Assembly (NCBI GenBank): GCA_947503525.1
Contig: CANNEA010000001.1
Coordinates: 620,001 to 684,000 of the forward strand
Direction of reading: 5' to 3'
Origin: an uncultured Carboxylicivirga sp.
GTDB lineage: Bacteria > Bacteroidota > Bacteroidia > Bacteroidales > Marinilabiliaceae
Length of the DNA stretch: 64,000 nt
The stretch's first letter is position 1. Each line of letters opens with the position of its first letter. The notes beneath the pieces are model-generated. The model saw only the letters and a program-made list of their open reading frames with translations. It was not told the DNA's origin and did no database searches. Below are positions 25,547-34,676 of this stretch, piece after piece. Position numbers and translations under genes: made by a program.

Positions 25547-26749
25547 ATGACAAATAAAAAACCGAATTATACAGTTCCATTTATTATCATGTCATTTTTA
25601 CTTTTCCTATTGGGATTTGTGACATGGATGAATGGTATATTAGTGCCTTTCCTTCAGAAACTTTATGATCTGGAGCCTGCAACTGCTCAGTTAGTGAATG
25701 CAGCATTTTTTGGTGCATATATTTTCTCAATTCCTGTTGGAGGATTTGTTAAGAAGTTGGGTTATAAAAAGAGTGTAATTATCGGATCTTTAATCACCGG
25801 TTTAGGTAGTTTACTTTTTATACCAGCTGTAACTGCAGGATTTGGTATGTTCCTAGTTGCACTTTTTATTAGTGCCATTGGAATTGTTCTTCTTCAAGTT
25901 GCTGCCAATCCATACGTTATTGCTTTAGGTAGCCCAGAAACATCATCTGCGCGTTTGACTTTAGCCATGGCCGTTAATTCTGCAGCAGCAGTGTTAGCTC
26001 CTGTTGTTGGGACAGCACTTATTTTAAGTAAAGTAACCGATGATCCAGCGGTGGATGCGCTTCTTGCAAAACCAGTTTATTATGTGCTTGGTAGCATTGC
26101 AGTTGTGACAGGTATTTTACTAATTTTCATGAAACTACCTGCAATCTCTGATGATGATTCGGTAGAATCTGGTGGCGAAAAAAGATCTGCTTGGAGTTAT
26201 ACGCATTTAGTATTAGGGTTTATTGCCATTGGTATGTATATGGGGCTTGAAGTAGGAGTTAATTCATTTTTGTTCCGATATATGGAAACAAAGATTGCCC
26301 TTCCGGCAGATCAAATCAAATTTTATATGGGAGTATATCCATTTGGATTTGTGATTGGCCGTTTAGTTGGAGCAGGTATACTAAAGAAGTATTCGCCTAA
26401 TAAAGTGTTAGCTATTTCTTCATTGTTAGGAGCATTAATGATTTTAGTTACTGTTTCAACAGAAGGGTATGTAGCACTTTGGTCTATACTGGGAACAGGA
26501 CTATTTCATTCTATTATGTGGTCAGTTATATTTGATCTCGCCCTAAAAGATGTTTCACCAAGTGCCGCAAAACTAGGTTCAGGTATTTTATGTACCGGTG
26601 TTGTTTTTGTTGGATTATGGACTTACGTTATGGGAAGTATTGAGGCAGTTTCAAATATTTCAACTGCGTACATGGTTTTATGGGTGTTTTACGCCTTTAT
26701 TATTTACTTTGCATTATTCGGATCTAAGATTAGAAGAAAAGTAGCATAA
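25547..26749 (+). CDS. Sugar MFS transporter, likely galactose/glucose
   Basis: 400 residues with about 12 membrane helices. It belongs to the FucP/GluP (FHS) branch of the major facilitator superfamily. Typical pieces are the helix 1 start FLLFLLGFVTWMNGILVPFL, NAAFFGAYIFSIPVGGFVKKLGYKK, LQVAANPYVIALG and YPFGFVIGRLVGAGIL. Its place between galK and galM makes galactose the best substrate guess, probably by proton symport. Cytoplasmic membrane. The gap to galM is 17 bases. Confidence 0.88.
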   Translation: MTNKKPNYTVPFIIMSFLLFLLGFVTWMNGILVPFLQKLYDLEPATAQLVNAAFFGAYIFSIPVGGFVKKLGYKKSVIIGSLITGLGSLLFIPAVTAGFGMFLVALFISAIGIVLLQVAANPYVIALGSPETSSARLTLAMAVNSAAAVLAPVVGTALILSKVTDDPAVDALLAKPVYYVLGSIAVVTGILLIFMKLPAISDDDSVESGGEKRSAWSYTHLVLGFIAIGMYMGLEVGVNSFLFRYMETKIALPADQIKFYMGVYPFGFVIGRLVGAGILKKYSPNKVLAISSLLGALMILVTVSTEGYVALWSILGTGLFHSIMWSVIFDLALKDVSPSAAKLGSGILCTGVVFVGLWTYVMGSIEAVSNISTAYMVLWVFYAFIIYFALFGSKIRRKVA

Positions 26750-26766
26750 TAATTAAAAAAGAAACG

Positions 26767-27789
26767 ATGAATAAAGCTTCAGACGTATTTAAGATAAAAA
26801 ATCGCAATGGGGTAGTGGTAACCTTTATTGCTCGAGGTGGTCAGGTTATTGGTATTGAAGTGCCGGATAGAGACGGGCAAGTTGATGATGTGGTTATCGG
26901 CTATCAATCGGTGGAAGATGCATTGGCTGGTGATGGTTATTTTGGTGCTATTTGTGGTCGTTATGCAAACCGAATTGTAGAAGGTAAATTCGATTTGAAT
27001 GGTGAAACTATTCAGTTGGATTGCAATAACGATAAAAATCATCTGCATGGTGGCGTTGATGGATTCAATAACCGTGTTTGGGAAGTAAAGCCTAACCAAG
27101 AAAAACGTTTTTCGGAATCTTATAAATTAGCATTAGTTAGCCCGGATGGGGATCAAAAGTATCCTGGTGAACTTAAAATTGAAGTGGTTTATGGATTGAC
27201 TGAAGAAAACGAGTTTGTAATCGAATACAATGCGGTCTCTTCAAAAGACACCATCATCAATTTAACGAGTCATGCCTACTTTAACCTTGAAGGTGCAGGC
27301 AAGGGAACAGTTGAAGGACACGAATTGGAGATGAATGCTTCAAAGTACACTCCTATTTCAGGTGTGATTGGCACTGTAACAGGTGATATCGCCGATGTAA
27401 AAGGTACTGCCATGGATTTTGTAGATACAAAAACTATCGGTGAGGCTATCGCTTCGGATGATGCACAAGTTGCTTTGGTAGATGGAATCGATCACAATTT
27501 TGTAATTGATGGATATGACGGAAACCTACGATTGGCAGCCAGATTAAACGATCCTGTAAGTGGACGTGAGATGGAAGTGTTTACCGATCAGCCAGGAATT
27601 CAGATTTATACCGGTAGTCATTTTGATGGTACCGAAACCGGAAAATTAGGATCTCCTATTGTAAAATGGGCTGGTGTAGCAATGGAAACCCAGATTTTCC
27701 CTGATTCTCCAAATAAAGAGCATTTTCCAAATGCGGTATTAAAAGCCGGTGAAACTTATAATCACACATGTGTTTATAAATTTATCTAA
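26767..27789 (+). CDS. galM: Aldose 1-epimerase (mutarotase)
   Basis: 340 residues without a signal peptide. Motifs are FGAICGRYANRI, NHLHGGVDGFNNRVW (catalytic acid His region), LTSHAYFNLEG and GIDHNFVIDGYD, with PGIQIYTGSHFDG near the catalytic Glu region. It interconverts the alpha and beta anomers of galactose so that GalK gets the alpha form. Last gene of the gal operon, with a terminator 20 bases downstream. Confidence 0.94.
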   Translation: MNKASDVFKIKNRNGVVVTFIARGGQVIGIEVPDRDGQVDDVVIGYQSVEDALAGDGYFGAICGRYANRIVEGKFDLNGETIQLDCNNDKNHLHGGVDGFNNRVWEVKPNQEKRFSESYKLALVSPDGDQKYPGELKIEVVYGLTEENEFVIEYNAVSSKDTIINLTSHAYFNLEGAGKGTVEGHELEMNASKYTPISGVIGTVTGDIADVKGTAMDFVDTKTIGEAIASDDAQVALVDGIDHNFVIDGYDGNLRLAARLNDPVSGREMEVFTDQPGIQIYTGSHFDGTETGKLGSPIVKWAGVAMETQIFPDSPNKEHFPNAVLKAGETYNHTCVYKFI

Positions 27790-27809
27790 GACAAAAGTTT
27801 TTTCATATA

Positions 27810-27840
27810 AAGCCATCTTCAATTCGAGGATGGCTTTTTT
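27810..27840 (+). terminator. Terminator of the gal operon
   Basis: Arms AAGCCATC (27810-27817) and GATGGCTT (27829-27836) with an 11-base loop, ending in TTTTTT. Confidence 0.85.
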
Positions 27841-27958
27841 AGTTAAAAAACCTCCTTCGGGATAAGGGAATAAAACCATTAGGTTTTCTTTATGAAGATA
27901 CGAAAGGTGATGAAGTACATTATTTCATTATTTTTGGAACAGATAAACCTCATACAAA

Positions 27959-29155
27959 ATGCAAACTAAATCTTCATTGGCCTCACAGGGCTCCAGAATT
28001 GTTGTGGTAGATGCCCTGCGTGGACTTGCCCTTGTTGGAATACTTTTATTACATGCCTTAGAACATTTTGATTTTTATTGGCCAGCCCAGTATAATCCAA
28101 GCGTATTGGCCGGAGTTGATAAGTTGATATATGATGTAACGTTTTTCTTATTTGCAGGTAAATCGTATGCTATATTTTCTGTGCTGTTTGGCTTTAGCTT
28201 TTATATTCAGATGCAGAATCAGGAGAAAAAAGGCATTGATTTTCGAGGCCGTTTTGTTTGGCGTTTGATTATCCTATTGATATTTGGTTATCTGCATACT
28301 CTTATATACATGGGTGATATCTTAATGATATATGCTATTATGGGCTTGCCTTTGATCTTGTTTTATAAGGTGCCAACACGTTTTTTAATTGCTGTGGCAC
28401 TTATTCTATTGATGCATGTAACGCGTATTTATGAATTGATTTATAGTTTTATTAATCCTGAATTTACCATACAGCGCGATTGGGGAGAGTGGGGTAAAGC
28501 CTTTAAAACATTCTGCAGTGGATCTTTTACTGATGTCTTGAAACATAACAGCAGTGCAGCCCTAATTACAAAAATAAAGTGGACAATTGCATCAGCACGG
28601 GTATATCAATTATTTGGATTGTTTATAGTTGGAATGGTATTGGGACGCATTGGATTTTTTCAGAAGGCAGAAGAGAATAAAAAGCAACTCTGGAAAGTGT
28701 TTATAATTGGTTTAGGTGGTTTGGTTTTCTTTCAGATTACCCGATTGGCTATACCCAAACTAATAGAATTTAATGCAACACAATCCTCTTTAATAGTTGA
28801 ACTGTCAGGTATATTTTCAAACCTATCCATGTTAGCGATGTGGATTAGTGGTTTTATGCTGATGTATTTCCGATTTAAAAATGCATCAATCTTTAAAGGT
28901 TTATCGCTCTATGGAAAAATGAGCTTAACGAGCTACGTTGCTCAACCTCTGATAGGAGTACCCTTGTTTTATGGTTATGGATTAGCGTTGTATCAATATT
29001 TAGGACATACCCTAAGTTTTTTATATGCAATAGTATTCTTAATCTTTCAGCTTTGGTTTTGCCATGTTTGGTTTAAAAAATATCAATATGGACCACTTGA
29101 ATGGTTGTGGCGTGCTTTTACCTATTTTAATTTTAATTTGAAGATGAAAAAGTAG
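27959..29155 (+). CDS. DUF418 membrane protein
   Basis: 398 residues with about eight to nine membrane helices. The start RIVVVDALRGLALVGILLLH and the C-terminal YGPLEWLWRAFTYF are diagnostic of DUF418 proteins, which are related to acyltransferase-3-like membrane proteins. SFYIQMQNQEKKG is in the first cytoplasmic loop. No function is established for this group. It is monocistronic, with no obvious link to its neighbours. Confidence 0.88.
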   Translation: MQTKSSLASQGSRIVVVDALRGLALVGILLLHALEHFDFYWPAQYNPSVLAGVDKLIYDVTFFLFAGKSYAIFSVLFGFSFYIQMQNQEKKGIDFRGRFVWRLIILLIFGYLHTLIYMGDILMIYAIMGLPLILFYKVPTRFLIAVALILLMHVTRIYELIYSFINPEFTIQRDWGEWGKAFKTFCSGSFTDVLKHNSSAALITKIKWTIASARVYQLFGLFIVGMVLGRIGFFQKAEENKKQLWKVFIIGLGGLVFFQITRLAIPKLIEFNATQSSLIVELSGIFSNLSMLAMWISGFMLMYFRFKNASIFKGLSLYGKMSLTSYVAQPLIGVPLFYGYGLALYQYLGHTLSFLYAIVFLIFQLWFCHVWFKKYQYGPLEWLWRAFTYFNFNLKMKK

Positions 29156-29456
29156 GAATAGCAATTGTTTAAAAATGCACTTAACTGACACTTTTATGCA
29201 CGCTAAAGCATCAAATTAGCAGTCATTAAGCCCTGAATTTGCCTGATTAATTCAATTTTTGAGAAAGATTTGTGATTTTTTTAAAAAAATAAAAGAATTT
29301 TTAGAGGCATGCGATTTATTGTGTTTGTCGTGTAAGTGGTAGGAATACAGTGTTATGTGAGATGTGTAAAATGTTGTTATTTTGATTTTTAGTCTTGCGA
29401 ATGAAAAATTATTAAACTATATTCGATCTAAATTATACTTTTTCAAAAATGTAGTC
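29156..29456. other. A/T-rich leader region before the cold-shock gene
   Basis: About 300 bases without coding character, containing runs of A and T (a T8-A8-like stretch near 29280). It may hold regulatory sequence for the cold-shock gene; no specific element was recognised before the promoter at 29457. Confidence 0.4.
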
Positions 29457-29464
29457 TACATTTG
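29457..29464 (+). promoter_or_regulatory. -7 box of the first cold-shock gene
   Basis: TACATTTG matches TAnnTTTG. The start site would lie near 29471, giving a leader of about 27 bases, much shorter than the long cspA leaders of enterobacteria. Confidence 0.6.
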
Positions 29465-29497
29465 TAGCAATCTTATAATAATTTCAATTTAAAAAAG

Positions 29498-29686
29498 ATG
29501 AGTAAAGGCACAGTAAAATTCTTCAATGACTCTAAAGGTTTTGGATTCATCACTGAAGAGAATGGTAAAGAACATTTCGTACACGTTACCGGTTTAATTG
29601 ATGAAATTCGCGAAGGCGACGAAGTAGAATTTGATCTACAAGAAGGTAAAAAAGGTATGAATGCAGTAAACGTAAAAGTAATATAG
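29498..29686 (+). CDS. Cold-shock protein, CspA family (copy 1)
   Basis: 62 residues, one cold-shock domain. RNP1 appears as KGFGFITEE and RNP2 as HFVHVTGL, both intact. Single-stranded RNA/DNA binding and RNA chaperone activity are expected. The protein differs from the copy at 31129 at only about six positions, and both genes share the leader AATAATTTCAAT and a similar terminator, so this is a local duplication. The two copies flank an SDR gene. Confidence 0.95.
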   Translation: MSKGTVKFFNDSKGFGFITEENGKEHFVHVTGLIDEIREGDEVEFDLQEGKKGMNAVNVKVI

Positions 29687-29718
29687 TCTATTATATAGCT
29701 ATTTTTGCAGTACCGCTT

Positions 29719-29747
29719 AAGCCTGTCACATGTGATAGGCTTTTTTT
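29719..29747 (+). terminator. Terminator of cold-shock copy 1
   Basis: The stem AAGCCTGTCACA/TGTGATAGGCTT (one G-T pair) has almost no loop and is followed by seven T residues. Confidence 0.88.
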
Positions 29748-30062
29748 ATGCACTTATTTTGCCAATGAATTATTTAAAGGCTTAAAGGATAAAAGTCAGA
29801 ACTTGATCATCCTTCCACAATAACTTTAAGCTATCTTCTTTATTAATAGTTCAATCCGATTTTGAACTTTTTTATTCAGAATTCATTCTACTACATAGTG
29901 ACGTTCATCTACGCATAAATATTGCTGAATAGTACTTATCCATAAATAATTCATTTATTAATGGTGATATAGAGGTCAATAACTGAATTAATAATATTTA
30001 ATTCAGGACCATTTGGGTATTGAACACATGAATATGAATGTATTACCATTAAATATATTACA
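29748..30062. other. Intergenic region, nothing recognised
   Basis: About 315 A/T-rich bases before the SDR gene. No reading frame with coding character, RNA motif or clear promoter was identified. Confidence 0.45.
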
Positions 30063-30926
30063 ATGAAGAAAGTACTTATTACAGGTTGTAGTACAGGTTT
30101 TGGATTCGATTCTGCCAAGTATCTGTCGAGTAAAGGACATTATGTATACGCTTCCATGCGAAATGTTGAAGGTAAAAACCAGCAGTCCGCCTTGGAGTTA
30201 GAGCGTTTTGCTATAGAAAATGGCAATAAGATTGAAGTTCTTGAGATGGATGTGACTTCTGATGAAAGCGTAAGTGCTGCTATCGCGCATGTGTCGGAAG
30301 TTGATGTATTAATTAACAATGCCGGACTGGGATATGGAGGAGCAATTGAATCGTTTTCAGCAGGTGAGGTATTGGCCCAGTTGGATTTAAATATTGTAGG
30401 AACCGTCAGAACGGCTAAAGCTGTACTGCCTTTAATGCGTGCTCAAAAAAAGGGATTAATAATTCAGGTAAGTTCGGGTGCAGGAAGAGCTTCTTTTCCG
30501 GGATTTGGAGTGTATCATGCCAGTAAATGGGGTTTGGAAGGATTAAGTGAATCGATGCGTTATGAATTAGCACCACTTGGAATCGATGTAGTTCTTGTTG
30601 AGCCGGGACCCTTCTCAACCAACTTTTTTGGTAATATAGTAACGGGTCAGAATATTGAAATAACTGATGCTTATCAACATGTTGATGCTTTTTTTGAGGG
30701 ATTTCAAAATCAGGTGAAAGGCGCATTTGAAGATTCGAATGCTCCAACGGATCCGATGTTGGTAGTGCATGCCTTTGAAAAATTAATTGACCTCCCGGCA
30801 GGACAGCGGCCTTTAAGAACAATGGTTGGATTGGATTTTGGTTTACAGGCCTTAAATGATGCAGTAGAACCCATTCGCAAAGGCGTGCTTAATTCCATGG
30901 GTATATTAGATGGGCCTCAATCCTAA
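30063..30926 (+). CDS. SDR family oxidoreductase
   Basis: 287 residues, classical short-chain dehydrogenase. The cofactor motif is TGCSTGFG (residues about 7-14), INNAG follows near 92-96, the catalytic Ser lies in QVSSGAG, and the Tyr-Lys pair is YHASK. RNVEGK after the second strand suggests NADP preference through an Arg (inference). Members with this profile act on varied alcohols and ketones; the substrate cannot be told. It lies between two cold-shock genes but each has its own terminator, so it is probably transcribed alone. Confidence 0.9.
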   Translation: MKKVLITGCSTGFGFDSAKYLSSKGHYVYASMRNVEGKNQQSALELERFAIENGNKIEVLEMDVTSDESVSAAIAHVSEVDVLINNAGLGYGGAIESFSAGEVLAQLDLNIVGTVRTAKAVLPLMRAQKKGLIIQVSSGAGRASFPGFGVYHASKWGLEGLSESMRYELAPLGIDVVLVEPGPFSTNFFGNIVTGQNIEITDAYQHVDAFFEGFQNQVKGAFEDSNAPTDPMLVVHAFEKLIDLPAGQRPLRTMVGLDFGLQALNDAVEPIRKGVLNSMGILDGPQS

Positions 30927-31128
30927 ATAGGGTTGCATAATGAATGGTTTTCGATAGTTGTTAGGCTTCAAAATCCTAAATATAAATAGTAAAGTTTCTA
31001 ATTATCCACACAAGCTCATAAGTTAAATATTGTGGAAGTGTATGCGATTTATTTAATAAATGGTGTGAGTTAGGAATATTAAACTACTTTTACAGTAATA
31101 TTTTTTAATAATTTCAATACGAGTAAAG

Positions 31129-31317
31129 ATGAGTAAAGGCACAGTAAAATTCTTCAATGACACAAAAGGTTTTGGTTTCATTACAGAAGATAATGGTAAA
31201 GAACATTTTGTACATGTTTCTGGATTAATTGATGAAATCCGTGAAGGTGACGAGGTTGAATTTGATTTGCAAGAAGGTAAAAAAGGTTTAAACGCTGTTA
31301 ACGTGAAAGTAGTATAA
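31129..31317 (+). CDS. Cold-shock protein, CspA family (copy 2)
   Basis: 62 residues with an intact cold-shock domain (RNP1 KGFGFITED, RNP2 HFVHVSGL). It is nearly identical to the copy at 29498; most DNA differences are synonymous, which indicates selection on both proteins after duplication. The 5' leader AATAATTTCAAT and the terminator type are shared, but the DNA further upstream differs, so the two copies may respond to different signals (inference). Confidence 0.95.
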   Translation: MSKGTVKFFNDTKGFGFITEDNGKEHFVHVSGLIDEIREGDEVEFDLQEGKKGLNAVNVKVV

Positions 31318-31345
31318 TTACTACTACTTTTTTATGATACTAAGA

Positions 31346-31374
31346 AAGCCTGTCTCATGTGACAGGCTTTTTTT
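31346..31374 (+). terminator. Terminator of cold-shock copy 2
   Basis: A 9-bp stem AAGCCTGTC/GACAGGCTT with loop TCATGT and seven T residues; clearly the sister of the terminator at 29719. Confidence 0.9.
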
Positions 31375-31392
31375 ATACTCTATTTCTTCAGT

Positions 31393-31572
31393 TTATTTAA
31401 AAATAATTGATTTAGTAGCAGCTTGATCTTTTATGGCTTTAATAATAACCTGATCAAGCATTTCATTACCTTCTGAATTGGCGGAATGGATCTTGATATT
31501 AAAGGAAAAGGTGGGCAGCTCGTCATGACTGATAATTCTGAAGTTGAAGTTTCTCAAAATAGAAAGAAGCAA
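31393..31572 (-). pseudogene. Possible decayed gene fragment
   Basis: A minus-strand frame of 59 codons ends at 31393. Its residues look protein-like (SHDELPTFSFNIKIHSANSE, then MLDQVIIKAIKDQAATKSII), but the only ATG is 22 codons before the stop (31461) and the frame otherwise starts at TTG. No family is recognised. It could be the tail of a lost gene or a chance frame in the 380-base gap before the SusC-like gene; nothing else was seen in that gap apart from a hairpin at its right end. Confidence 0.25.
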
Positions 31573-31732
31573 TTGTTATTGCACTTCTAAAGATTTATAC
31601 AATCTCCTTTATTTTTATTATAAGCAAAATAGAAAATAGAAGCTGATCTGATTTTGCTTGTGTAACACATATAATACTAGTGTTATATATGACCGTGAGA
31701 AAAATATATTAAAAGTTTTATGGAATTATCGC

Positions 31733-31799
31733 TTGGCTTGCATCCTAGTAGTAAATGATTCTCAAAACCAAAACTGATCTCACGATGCAAGCAAGCCAA
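31733..31799 (+). promoter_or_regulatory. Inverted repeat around the SusC-like gene start
   Basis: TTGGCTTGCATC (31733-31744) pairs with 31784-31799 (GATGCAAG, a 4-base bulge, then CCAA). The stem would enclose the ATG at 31755 in its loop and bury the ATG at 31785. It may control translation. Confidence 0.4.
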
Positions 31800-32264
31800 A
31801 TCCGAAAATTATTCACTTTAATTTATTATTGTTTACTTAATATTCCTCTTCTATATTCTCAAACTGAACATATTCAGGTTAGAGGCACTATGACGGATAG
31901 CCATGGAATGGCCATACCCGGAGTAAGCGTTTATATTGAAGGAACAACTCAAGGAACCATATGCGATGTAAATGGTAATTATTCCATTGAGGCCCCTTTA
32001 GGCTCAACATTGGTATTTAGTTTTGTTGGTATGAAAACCAGAAAGGCCATTGTAACTCTCACCGGTCTTAATCCACTTGGTAGTCGACAAATTATTCCTT
32101 ACAATACTCACCAGGAAGATAGTCGATTTGGAAGGACTGAGGAGGTAAAAGAACTTATGGATTCTTTGGAATATGATCAAAGAATGAAAAAGTATAAAAA
32201 ATACCTTGCCGACTCTTTAGTCTTAAATAATTACCGTATAACCACTGAAAATGCGTCAGAGTAA
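31755..32264 (+). CDS. N-terminal part of an interrupted SusC-like protein
   Basis: 169 residues from ATG 31755 (an in-frame ATG at 31785 gives a tighter signal peptide). The signal peptide ends near LLYSQ. It is followed by a carboxypeptidase-regulatory-like (CarboxypepD_reg) domain, about residues 40-110 (RGTMTDSHGMAIPGVSVYIE, then GNYSIEAPLGSTLVFSFVGM), as at the start of SusC/RagA receptors. Instead of a TonB plug comes a charged helical linker (KELMDSLEYDQRMKKYKKYL). Translation stops at TAA 32262-32264, but the same frame stays open to 34649, where the barrel is encoded. Best read as the first piece of one gene broken by a nonsense codon. Confidence 0.7.
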   Translation: MILKTKTDLTMQASQIRKLFTLIYYCLLNIPLLYSQTEHIQVRGTMTDSHGMAIPGVSVYIEGTTQGTICDVNGNYSIEAPLGSTLVFSFVGMKTRKAIVTLTGLNPLGSRQIIPYNTHQEDSRFGRTEEVKELMDSLEYDQRMKKYKKYLADSLVLNNYRITTENASE

Positions 32265-32339
32265 AATGCCTATAAAAAAAGAAGTTTAAGGCGATATATC
32301 GAACCTGAAAAGAGTCGTTTATTTGAATTAGGACAAATA

Positions 32340-34649
32340 GTGGTTGAAACGAATTTTTCGTGGGAAACACTTGGTAGAAGTCCTGAATTGCAAACAACTT
32401 ATGCCCAGGGGAGGCCGTTAAACGGTTCTTTAACTTATCAAGGACCGGAGACCGGAGAAATCTTTTCATGGGGGCCACCAATAAGGAATTTGGAGTATGA
32501 TGGAGTTAGCAACTCCAATGACAGAAACGGAGCAATAGTCTCCAAAGGAATGGGCAGCGGTCAGATGGCTAATTCATATAAACCGAAATCCTTTTATCAA
32601 ACCGGATTCACTCGATCTTTTGGTATAACAAGCTATCAAACCATTATGGGTGCAAAAGTAGATTTGTCATTCCACAATCAAAAAGGATCGGGTATAATTC
32701 CCAAACAAGACAATTCGAGTAACAGCTTGAGAATAAAACTTAATATGCCAAAATGGATCAAAGCAACTGCAAGTTATAGTCATCGAAGGAATGGTTTTAA
32801 TAATGGTTTGTTACAATCCCGTCTTTTGGCAGCCTCTTATTTAACGCCAATAAATTTTGATAATACCTATGGATTATCTTCCTGTGATGCACAAAAGAAT
32901 ACAGAAAGTATTTATCATCCTGATGGTTCATTACGAAGTGCTTCGCCAGGAGCTATGGATAATCCCTATTATCTAGTTCAGAAAGCCGAAAACTCTAATG
33001 TTGCAAAAGCATTCCTATACCAGCTTAGTTTTAAGGAGGATTGGAATACGGGATCTATTATTGCAGATGTTTCTGGTGAAAACTATACAAATGATCGTTC
33101 TTTATTTTTTTCAGAGGGTACTGTTGGTATGGAAATGTCTAAGTATAATTTCCGAAAGGAAAATATGAATAGTGTATTTATTGGCGCCATTGTTGAAAAC
33201 CGATTGTTCAGATATAATTTCCGATTTAGTTCGCCTTTAAGAACTGAGATTTATAACTACGAACGTAGTCTCGAAATTGATAATCGATCAATTGAACATA
33301 CAAACAGAAAGCGACACGTGTTTACTCTTAATCCACATCTTATTTACAATGCTAATAATGATCTGTATTATGTGAAGGCGGGTTTAAATGTTTATAGTTC
33401 ATCAACCAGTGATAAAAACTATTTTCAACCCAATTTTGGGGCCTATATTCATCCCTTCCGTATGTTGGACAATTGGTTTTATTCCAGTACTCAAAATGTA
33501 TTTAATGAGTTTAAAATACAATACGACTATGTAACGCAAGTGAATGAATACAGCCTAAATCCCTTTGTGGGCCTGTCAAATTCTTTAAAGTACAATGTAG
33601 CTGATTTCAACAATTATTTTGAGGAAGATGAGATTAGTATTTCAGACGGTATCTTGCCTGAACTTGTTACAAAACATGATTTTTCGATTAGGCTTAACTT
33701 CTTATATGGTGTCATACAATCCGAAACATCCTTTTATACACAAACACGTAAAAATAGTCTGTTTCCAATATTTGAAGATGATACTTTATTCTTTAAAAAT
33801 GTTGGTAAAATTAAGGCTAAGGGCTGGGAAGAGTCTTTGTTTGTGAGGATAATGAATAATTCATTACGATGGAATGCAAAGTTGAGTCTGTCACAATATA
33901 AGGCTCAAGTTGTCTCGTTGAATAAGAGTCAGACTGTTCCTGTTGCTGGTTTCAAAGATGTTTATACGGCATTGCAAGAAAATCATTCTCCAGGCGTTAT
34001 CATGGGTAATTCTTATCAGCGAAATGCAGATGGTGATATGCTTATTGGAAATGATGGGTTTCCATTACTTAATTCTACACCGTTAGTGTTGGGAGATCCC
34101 AATCCCACTATGTTAATTGGATTAAGTAATACTTTTCAGCTTAAAGGGATGGAACTAGGGTTTACCTTGGATGCTGTATTGGGCGGAGACAATTGGAATG
34201 GTACTCAGGCAACATTAGATTACTATGGCACTTCGGTGCATACTGAAAGTCAACGTAATGTGCGTAATTACATTTTTGATGGTGTAAAAGAAGATGGATC
34301 GGTTAATAATATACCTGTTCATTTTGCACCTGATGATGGCAGTGTATTTGACTATAGGTGGGTAAGGTATGGCAAAGGTGGAGTTGCCGAAGATTACATC
34401 GAAGATGGATCGCGTTTGGTGCTAAAAGAATTGTATTTGAGCTATAATTTTAATACGCAAATCTTACGTTCCTGGGGACTTGAAAAGTTGTCAGTCTCCA
34501 TCGTCGCTAACAATCTGATAACAGTTTCAAACTACCGAGGTAATCTGGCATCTAACACCCTTTGGGGGCATTCCAATACTCTCGGATTGGATTATTTTAA
34601 TGCTCCTCAGATCAGGAGATATGGTGCCTCTCTTAAACTTACCTTTTAA
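32340..34649 (+). pseudogene. SusC/RagA-type barrel, plugless, cut off by in-frame stop
   Basis: About 770 codons in the same frame as the piece ending at 32264; the frame is open from 32265, and 32340 is only a GTG. There is no signal peptide, so this part could reach the outer membrane only if fused to the upstream piece. It matches the SusC barrel: LGRSPELQTTYAQG, SWGPPIRNLEYDG, KSFYQTGFTRSFG, then VLGDPNPTMLIGLSNTFQL and the terminal strand RRYGASLKLTF. The plug domain that should precede it is absent; a SusC-type plug instead lies inside the macroglobulin encoded 27 bases downstream. Confidence 0.7.
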
Positions 34650-34676
34650 GCATCTAACCCTTTTAATTCAAATAAC

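Noticed and set aside
29498-31317. The two cold-shock copies as ends of a composite mobile element.
   Set aside because: No transposase, no terminal inverted repeats and no target duplication are visible; a simple duplication explains them.
32262-32264. Stop-codon reassignment or selenocysteine/pyrrolysine at the interrupted SusC-like gene.
   Set aside because: The codon is TAA, which is not used for either amino acid, and all other genes in the window end normally at TAA.
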